From DASZXJ01 sp035545895 (GTDB lineage: Bacteria; Planctomycetota; Phycisphaerae; Tepidisphaerales; Tepidisphaeraceae), in NCBI GenBank assembly GCA_035545895.1, contig DASZXJ010000126.1, forward strand, positions 1 through 11,495: DNA of 11,495 bases, in the 5' to 3' direction. Positions 7,375-11,495 of this stretch are shown piece after piece. Below the pieces are notes generated by a model that saw only the letters and a program-made list of their open reading frames with translations, searched no databases and had not been told where the DNA came from. The position numbers and the translations under genes were made by a program. Position 1 is the stretch's first letter, and each line of letters opens with the position of its first letter.

Positions 7375-8885
7375 GCCGGCACCGCTTCCTTTCGGCCGGA
7401 GAGTCCCAGGGCCAGATCCAGAATCTTTTCCTGCGTCGCCTTCTCGCGATCAAGCACACTCGTGATGGTTCCTCCGTGCATCACGGCAATGCGATCGCAC
7501 ATGCCGAGAATTTCCGGCAACTCTGATGAAATCATCAGAATCGCGATGCCACGCTGCGCCAGTTCTCCCATCAATCGATGAATTTCAGATTTGGCGCCGA
7601 CATCCACACCCTGGGTCGGTTCATCGAGAATCACCAGTTTGGGCTCGATCGCCAGCCATCTCGCCAGCGCGACTTTCTGCTGATTGCCTCCCGATAGTGT
7701 GCCTGTCGCGGAAGAAAGAGATGCGGTTTTCACACCCAGACGATCGACCAGCGCATGGGCTATCAATCGCTCGCGTCTGAAACTGAGCCACCCTCGCATA
7801 GAAACGCGAGGCAGGCTGGAAAGCGTTATGTTCTGCGCGACCGGCATCTCCAGAATCACCCCATGCTTGCGTCGGTCCTCAGGCAAGCAGGCAATTCCAA
7901 GATCGATCGCCTGCCGCGGCGAACGGATCTGCACGGTTCGGCCTTGAATCTTGATTCGACCGGTGTCGGCGGGCGTCAAGCCAAATAAAACCCGCGCCAG
8001 CTCAGTTCGACCTGCTCCGACGAGTCCCGCCAAACCAACGATCTCACCGGCGCGAACGCTTAGATCAATGCCGTGAACTCCGGTGGAATTGCAGCAAACG
8101 TTCTGCAATTCAAGAACGGCTGCGCCCGGTTTGACCTGCGTCTTTGGAAAAATCGCGCTCGATTCCCGCCCCACCATCAACCGGATCATTTCAGCACGGT
8201 TGATTTCAGACATGGGATGAGTCGCCACACGCGTTCCATCGCGCAACACAGTCACGCGATCAGCAATACGCTCGATTTCCTCAAGGCGATGAGAAATGTA
8301 AACGATTCCTGCATCTCGCTGACGCAATGACTTGATCACGCCGAACAAATGCTCGACTTCGCGATCGCTTAGCGACGCCGTCGGTTCGTCCATGATGAAA
8401 ATGCGCGCATCAGCTCCCAGGGCCTTGGCGATTTCGACGAGTTGTTGCTGGGGCATCGAGAGCTGTCGGACTTCCGCATCCGGGGAAATGTCCGAGCCCA
8501 CGCGTGCCAGAAGCTCGCGAGCCATCGCCCGGCGTTTGTTCCACCGGATCGCTCGCCAGGCGGTGCGCGGTTCCAGGGCGATTGCGATATTTTCAGCAAC
8601 GGTGAGATCGCCGAACAACGCAGGCTGTTGGTAAATCACCGCCACGCCCAGCGATCGCGAAATCACCGGCGAATTGCGGATAATGGTCTGTCCCGCGATT
8701 TGCAGCGTTCCCGAATCCGCCAGGTGCGCGCCAGTCACCACTCGGATCAGCGTGGATTTTCCCGCGCCGTTTTCCCCGATCAGGGCATGCACCTCGCCGC
8801 CCGAAAGTCCAAAGCAGACGCCCCGAAGAGCCCGCACGCCGGCGAACGATTTGGTGACATCGGACAGCTTCAGCAGGTTGCTCAC
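7371..8885 (-). CDS. rhaT: Sugar ABC transporter ATPase, double-domain (RhaT-like)
   Basis: This 504-residue fused ATPase energises the importer at the cytoplasmic face. Domain 1 (about 1-245) has Walker A GENGAGKST (37-45, K43), Q-loop YQQPAL (85-90), an altered signature LSMPQQQ (142-148), Walker B IFIMDEP (162-168) and H-loop H199. Domain 2 (about 255-500) has GLVGAGRTE (287-295), where R293 replaces the Walker A lysine, signature LSGGNQQK (397-404) and Walker B LVILDEP (417-423). The arginine substitution and the weak first signature are usual in the RbsA/MglA/AraG/LsrA group and are not damage. The start is GTG at 8885: an in-frame stop lies upstream with no better start between, and GGTGG lies about ten bases before it. 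It follows the MFS gene by 55 bp and is coupled to permease 1. The name rhaT here is the rhizobial ABC-ATPase usage, not the E. coli rhamnose-proton symporter. Confidence 0.93.
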   Translation of the reverse strand: MSNLLKLSDVTKSFAGVRALRGVCFGLSGGEVHALIGENGAGKSTLIRVVTGAHLADSGTLQIAGQTIIRNSPVISRSLGVAVIYQQPALFGDLTVAENIAIALEPRTAWRAIRWNKRRAMARELLARVGSDISPDAEVRQLSMPQQQLVEIAKALGADARIFIMDEPTASLSDREVEHLFGVIKSLRQRDAGIVYISHRLEEIERIADRVTVLRDGTRVATHPMSEINRAEMIRLMVGRESSAIFPKTQVKPGAAVLELQNVCCNSTGVHGIDLSVRAGEIVGLAGLVGAGRTELARVLFGLTPADTGRIKIQGRTVQIRSPRQAIDLGIACLPEDRRKHGVILEMPVAQNITLSSLPRVSMRGWLSFRRERLIAHALVDRLGVKTASLSSATGTLSGGNQQKVALARWLAIEPKLVILDEPTQGVDVGAKSEIHRLMGELAQRGIAILMISSELPEILGMCDRIAVMHGGTITSVLDREKATQEKILDLALGLSGRKEAVPA

Positions 8886-8940
8886 GACGAATTCACCACC
8901 GCTTGCATGCCTTGCTCAATAGCCGGCTCATCCGTTCAGC

Positions 8941-10257
8941 TTAAACCAGCGCGCCCTGCTCGACCGGCTGATTGGCCGTGCTCATCGCCAGCAGCTTCGG
9001 ATACACCAGGCCATACAGCGTTGTCGCGACAAAGCCAACCAATGGGATGGCGAATGAGAGCGCCACGCTGTGATATTCCTCCCAGAGATAGCCCATCAGC
9101 ACCGCCGCGATCGAGCCGGCCGCGCCCACGGCAATCACGTGGAACGACGCCGCCACCTTGGTCTGCGGACCCAGGTTCCGCACGCTCATCGCGAAGATGA
9201 ACGGGAACATGATCGACATGAACAGCCAGCTCAGAGGCAGGATCATCCAGGAGACCATCTTGATGTCCGCCATCGCCACCACGAGGACGATCGAGTTGGC
9301 CACGCCATAGAGCGAGAGCATGAGATGCGGTTTGATCACCCGGGAAATCGGCGCGCCGGTGAATCGTCCCAAAGCATAGAGCACCATGCCGAAGGTAATC
9401 ACATAAGCCGCCGCCGCCTCTGGAGTGGCTGCGTGCGTCAGGGATTCATACCAGGCAAAAAGCGGGGCCTTTTCGTTGTTGACGATCGCGTTTTCCAGAA
9501 TGTAGCTCTGGGCAAACGCGTTGATCCCGATCTGGGCAACGATGTAGAGGAATTGGGTTATCACGCCGGCGATGAAATGCGGCTGACGCATCAGCGGCGC
9601 CTTAATGATCGACGGATCATCGGCCTGCTCGGTCTTGCTGCCATCGTCAATGACCGGCAGCTTGATCAATGAAAACGCGGCAAAGATCACCAACACCACG
9701 CAGCCGAGGACAATGTAAGGCAGCAGAAGCGGATGGAAATCCGGATTGGCAGGGTCCGGCTTTTTTCCGAAGAGGAGCAATCCGCCGACCGTCGGCGCGA
9801 GAATGTATGCACAGGAATTGAACGCCTGCGCGACTGACAATCGTCCGGCCGCCCCTTCCTTGGGCCCGAGCACGGTGACATATGGATTGGCAGCCGTCTC
9901 AATGGTCGCCAGGCCCATGGACAAAACAAACAGCGCCAGGCAGAACGCCCAGAACGATTGAAACACCTGTCCGGCCGGGATGAAGAGAAACGCGCCAATC
10001 GCCAGCATCACCAGCCCCACCAGAATGCCCCGCTGATAACCGATTCGACGGATCAACAGCGCCGCGGGCAAACCCACCAGCAGATACGCGCCGAAAACCG
10101 ACGTCTGCACCAGCCCCGACTGCATCTTGGAGAGGTTCAACAGACCTTTGAAATACGTATTGAGCACGTCCAGCATGGCGTGACAAAAGCCCCAGATGAA
10201 AAACAATGAGGCAACCATCAGAAACGCGAACATCAATGAATTACGGCTTTTCTTCAT
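8941..10257 (-). CDS. FucP-type MFS sugar:proton symporter
   Basis: This 438-residue inner-membrane transporter is the same length as E. coli FucP. About twelve hydrophobic spans are seen. FucP landmarks are present: FFIWGFCHAMLDVL (19-32), ATIETAANPYVTVLGP (117-132), FNSCAYI, GRFTGAPISR and a C-terminal FAMSVRNLGPQTK. D30 and E120 occupy the places of the essential FucP residues D46 and E135, so proton-coupled uptake of fucose or a related sugar is plausible. The start at 10257 is chosen because GAGG lies five bases before it and MKKSRN leads straight into TM1; an in-frame ATG at 10356 would add 33 hydrophilic residues not seen in the family. It appears to be the first full-length gene of the cluster. 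The substrate could be L-fucose or L-rhamnose; given rhaA nearby I favour rhamnose but cannot prove it. Confidence 0.9.
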   Translation of the reverse strand: MKKSRNSLMFAFLMVASLFFIWGFCHAMLDVLNTYFKGLLNLSKMQSGLVQTSVFGAYLLVGLPAALLIRRIGYQRGILVGLVMLAIGAFLFIPAGQVFQSFWAFCLALFVLSMGLATIETAANPYVTVLGPKEGAAGRLSVAQAFNSCAYILAPTVGGLLLFGKKPDPANPDFHPLLLPYIVLGCVVLVIFAAFSLIKLPVIDDGSKTEQADDPSIIKAPLMRQPHFIAGVITQFLYIVAQIGINAFAQSYILENAIVNNEKAPLFAWYESLTHAATPEAAAAYVITFGMVLYALGRFTGAPISRVIKPHLMLSLYGVANSIVLVVAMADIKMVSWMILPLSWLFMSIMFPFIFAMSVRNLGPQTKVAASFHVIAVGAAGSIAAVLMGYLWEEYHSVALSFAIPLVGFVATTLYGLVYPKLLAMSTANQPVEQGALV

Positions 10258-10310
10258 AAGAACCTCGTGCAGGCCGCCGTGTCGGCGGGTTTTCCCAAGT
10301 TTTTCTTCAC
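10254..10310 (-). CDS. Possible 18-codon leader peptide before the MFS gene
   Basis: GTG at 10310 opens an 18-codon frame (VKKNLGKPADTAACTRFL with GTG read as the start) ending in TGA at 10254. The stop overlaps the MFS ATG as ATGA. A strong GGAGG (10316-10320) lies five bases upstream, better than the MFS gene's own GAGG. The frame contains the CCGCCG-ACA-CGGCGG hairpin that sits just before the MFS ribosome-binding site. This fits translational coupling, in which reading the leader opens the MFS start, but it may be coincidence; there is no run of regulatory codons. Confidence 0.35.
   Translation of the reverse strand: MKKNLGKPADTAACTRFL
10263..10266 (-). promoter_or_regulatory. Ribosome-binding site deciding the MFS start
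   Basis: GAGG on the minus strand, five bases before the ATG at 10257. It fixes the start at the family-typical 438 residues. A perfect 6-bp stem (10274-10279 with 10283-10288) lies immediately upstream of it. Confidence 0.6.
10274..10288 (-). repeat. Stem-loop before the MFS ribosome-binding site
   Basis: CCGCCG and CGGCGG form a perfect 6-bp GC stem with an ACA loop in the mRNA, seven bases upstream of the GAGG. There is no following U-run, so it is not a terminator. It could affect ribosome access to the MFS start or stabilise the 5' end. Confidence 0.4.
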
Positions 10311-10360
10311 AACTTCCTCCGCGGATTTCCCGCGCCGACCGAAAGCCACCCCCCACCCCA

Positions 10361-10379
10361 ACGGCAATACTGATGCCGT
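10361..10379. repeat. 6-bp inverted repeat in the cluster leader
   Basis: ACGGCA (10361-10366) and TGCCGT (10374-10379) are perfect inverted arms around 7 bp. It lies about 50 bp upstream of the leader GTG and could be an operator half-site pair or an mRNA leader hairpin. Confidence 0.35.
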
Positions 10380-10467
10380 ACTACTTTTGTTTAAAGAGTG
10401 ATTTTTCCTCTATTATCTGCGTCAACGCCGTCTGCTATTCCATAAAAAGCGGATTTAACGCCTATTT

Positions 10468-10485
10468 ATTCTCACTTTTGAGAAT
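10468..10485. promoter_or_regulatory. 18-bp palindrome, candidate operator
   Basis: ATTCTCACTTTTGAGAAT has perfect 7-bp arms (10468-10474 and 10479-10485) around CTTT. It is placed about 210-230 bp before the MFS start, in the part of the spacer most likely to hold the promoter. It is a plausible dimeric-regulator site. It lacks the central CG usual for LacI-family operators, so the regulator type is unknown. Confidence 0.4.
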
Positions 10486-10544
10486 GTCAGCCCGACTTGA
10501 TATTGTACAGTAAAAGGTATAAATAATCCTAATATAAGCGCAGT

Positions 10545-10573
10545 AAAAAGCCGCGCTCTTCGTGAGCACGGCT
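10545..10573 (-). terminator. Intrinsic terminator of the second binding-protein gene
   Basis: On the minus strand AGCCGTGCTC (10573-10564), loop ACGAA and GAGCGCGGCT (10558-10549) form a 10-bp stem with one G-U pair. The closing U of the stem runs on into UUUU (10548-10545). It starts 36 bases after the stop at 10610. This separates the upstream binding-protein transcript from the MFS-led cluster. Confidence 0.85.
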
Positions 10574-10609
10574 GATGTGGAAGGTCTTTACACGTCTCGT
10601 TCGACGCGA

Positions 10610-11495
10610 TTAAAAATCAAACTTGTCGATGTTGTCCTTGGTAAACACCAGGTAATCGCCGAGCAGGATGTTATCCCCTTCGATCTTGCGATCGGTCAAC
10701 GTGCCGGCGGTGAACGTTTTATCGCCGGCCTTGAGTGTGCCGTCGCAGATCGCGCGGGCGGCGTAGGTCGTCAGATAGCCCAGGTCAACCGTGTTCCAAA
10801 GAACCACCGACTTCACCGTGCCATCGTGGACATAGGCTTTCATGTCGTTCGGCGTGGCCAGGCCGGTCACCAGCACCTTGCCCGAGTTGCCCGCCTGCTT
10901 GATCGCCTCGGCCGCGCCGGGAAACGCCGCCGAACTGATTGCGAAGACTCCCTTAAGATTCGGATAGGCTTTCATCAAATCCTGAGTTGCCTGAAACGCG
11001 ACCTGCTGATCTTCATTGGATGGCTTGACGTCCACAAGCTTGAGGCCCGGATATTTCGGCAGGCGCTCCTTCATGTACTTCATCCACTCGTTCTGATTGG
11101 CGGCGGTAAGGGTTGCGGTCACGATCGCGACATCACCGCTGGCGCTGTCCCCGCCCAGGTCCTTGGCCATTGTATCGACCAGCGCATAGCCGATGGCTTG
11201 CGCGGTCGCCTGGTTGACGAACCATTCGCGCGTGCCGGGCGCACCATCCGAGTCCCAGGTGATGACATGCACGCCTTTATCGCGCGCCTTTTTCATCGCG
11301 GGAGCGAGCACATCGGGATTGTTCGGCGAGACCGCGATCACATCGACGCCCTTGAGCGTCCACTGCTCGATCATGGCAGCGGCTTTTTCAGGCGAGCCGT
11401 CCGTCGGGCCGTCGTACACAACTTCGACGTTGCCCAATTCCTTGGCGGCTTTTTGGGCGCCGTCATTGCAACTGCTGAAATACGGAATGCCTTTT
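10610..11495 (-). CDS. Second rhamnose-type ABC binding protein (N-terminus outside window)
   Basis: The C-terminal 294 residues are visible; the frame is open to the window edge, beginning KGIPYFSSCNDGAQKAA, so an ATG at 11437 is internal and not the start. It is a type 1 periplasmic sugar-binding protein and a paralogue of the one at 4392-5399. Shared stretches include VYDGPTDG, KGVDVIAVSPN, VITWDSDGAPGTREWFVNQAT, VVLWNTVDLGYLT and a final DNILLGDYLVFTKDNIDKFDF-type tail. The WDSDGAPGTREW region and the tail fit RhaS of the rhizobial rhamnose importer and LsrB. It ends in its own terminator (10545-10573), so it is transcribed apart from the ABC genes. It may serve the same ATPase and permeases as an alternative receptor, or belong to a separate transporter to the right. 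Confidence 0.9.
   Translation of the reverse strand, partial: KGIPYFSSCNDGAQKAAKELGNVEVVYDGPTDGSPEKAAAMIEQWTLKGVDVIAVSPNNPDVLAPAMKKARDKGVHVITWDSDGAPGTREWFVNQATAQAIGYALVDTMAKDLGGDSASGDVAIVTATLTAANQNEWMKYMKERLPKYPGLKLVDVKPSNEDQQVAFQATQDLMKAYPNLKGVFAISSAAFPGAAEAIKQAGNSGKVLVTGLATPNDMKAYVHDGTVKSVVLWNTVDLGYLTTYAARAICDGTLKAGDKTFTAGTLTDRKIEGDNILLGDYLVFTKDNIDKFDF

Larger units (their letters stand above)
10311..10540 (-). promoter_or_regulatory. Regulatory region of the rhamnose cluster
   Basis: This AT-rich stretch between the terminator of the second binding-protein gene and the leader of the MFS gene must hold the cluster promoter. I see no clear -35/-10 pair. Weak candidates on the minus strand are GATAAT (10412-10417) and TACAAT near 10502-10507, both lacking a good -35. 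Inverted repeats present are ATTCTCA/TGAGAAT (10468-10485), ACGGCA/TGCCGT (10361-10379) and CGCGG/CCGCG (10320-10334). There is no gene in it apart from the possible leader ORF. Confidence 0.5.

Noticed and set aside
4392..8885. AI-2 (Lsr) importer, since gene order and families match LsrA-C-D-B
   Set aside because: rhaA follows 21 bp downstream, no lsrK/lsrF/lsrG-like gene is present, and the LsrB Asp/Gln AI-2 contacts are not kept in the linked binding protein by manual alignment.
8442..9200. Plus-strand open frame spanning the ATPase/MFS junction
   Set aside because: It is low-complexity Arg/Ser/Pro-rich translation antisense to two well-supported genes.
10258..10356. N-terminal 33-residue extension of the MFS protein from an ATG at 10356
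   Set aside because: It is not seen in FucP relatives, it is Gly/Arg-rich, and a good ribosome-binding site precedes the ATG at 10257.

Overview
The window carries a minus-strand gene cluster for taking up and beginning to catabolise a deoxyhexose, almost certainly L-rhamnose. It also holds one unrelated plus-strand gene at the left edge. Coding DNA is moderately GC-rich and the intergenic stretches are AT-rich. The cluster content, the squalene-cyclase-repeat protein and the CCAATGACCAA-type intergenic repeats would fit a Planctomycetes or other PVC-type bacterium, possibly from a metagenome. That assignment is weak inference; nothing in the window fixes the taxon.

Left edge (1-1018): a GC-rich hairpin (12-29) is followed by a promoter whose -10 box sits inside a near-perfect 23-bp palindrome. 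This promoter drives a 198-residue protein with squalene/prenyltransferase-type alpha/alpha repeats. A 267-bp convergent spacer follows, containing nested inverted repeats built on ATGACCA.

Central cluster (1019-10310, all minus strand, transcribed right to left): a possible 18-codon leader ORF, then a FucP-type MFS sugar:proton symporter, a double-domain sugar ABC ATPase (RhaT-like), two membrane permeases (RhaP/RhaQ-like), a lipoprotein-type sugar-binding protein (RhaS-like), L-rhamnose isomerase (RhaA), and an exported six-hairpin (GH65/GH95-like) glycoside hydrolase. ATPase, permease 1, permease 2 and binding protein are joined by consecutive 4-bp stop/start overlaps. The hydrolase start lies 32 bp inside rhaA. 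Gene order T-P-Q-S matches both rhamnose and AI-2 (Lsr) importers; the directly adjoining rhaA, with all expected metal ligands, decides for rhamnose.

Right edge (10311-11495): an AT-rich regulatory region of about 230 bp containing an 18-bp palindrome. Next comes an intrinsic terminator belonging to the C-terminal part of a second, paralogous rhamnose/AI-2-type binding protein that runs off the window.

Proposed logic: the secreted hydrolase releases sugar from a glycan, the ABC importer and the MFS symporter bring it in, and RhaA converts L-rhamnose to L-rhamnulose. Rhamnulokinase, rhamnulose-phosphate aldolase and a regulator are not in the window. No wholly new system was found. The most unusual points are the doubled uptake route with two binding-protein paralogues, the hydrolase of uncertain family, the coupled leader ORF, and the operator-like palindromes.
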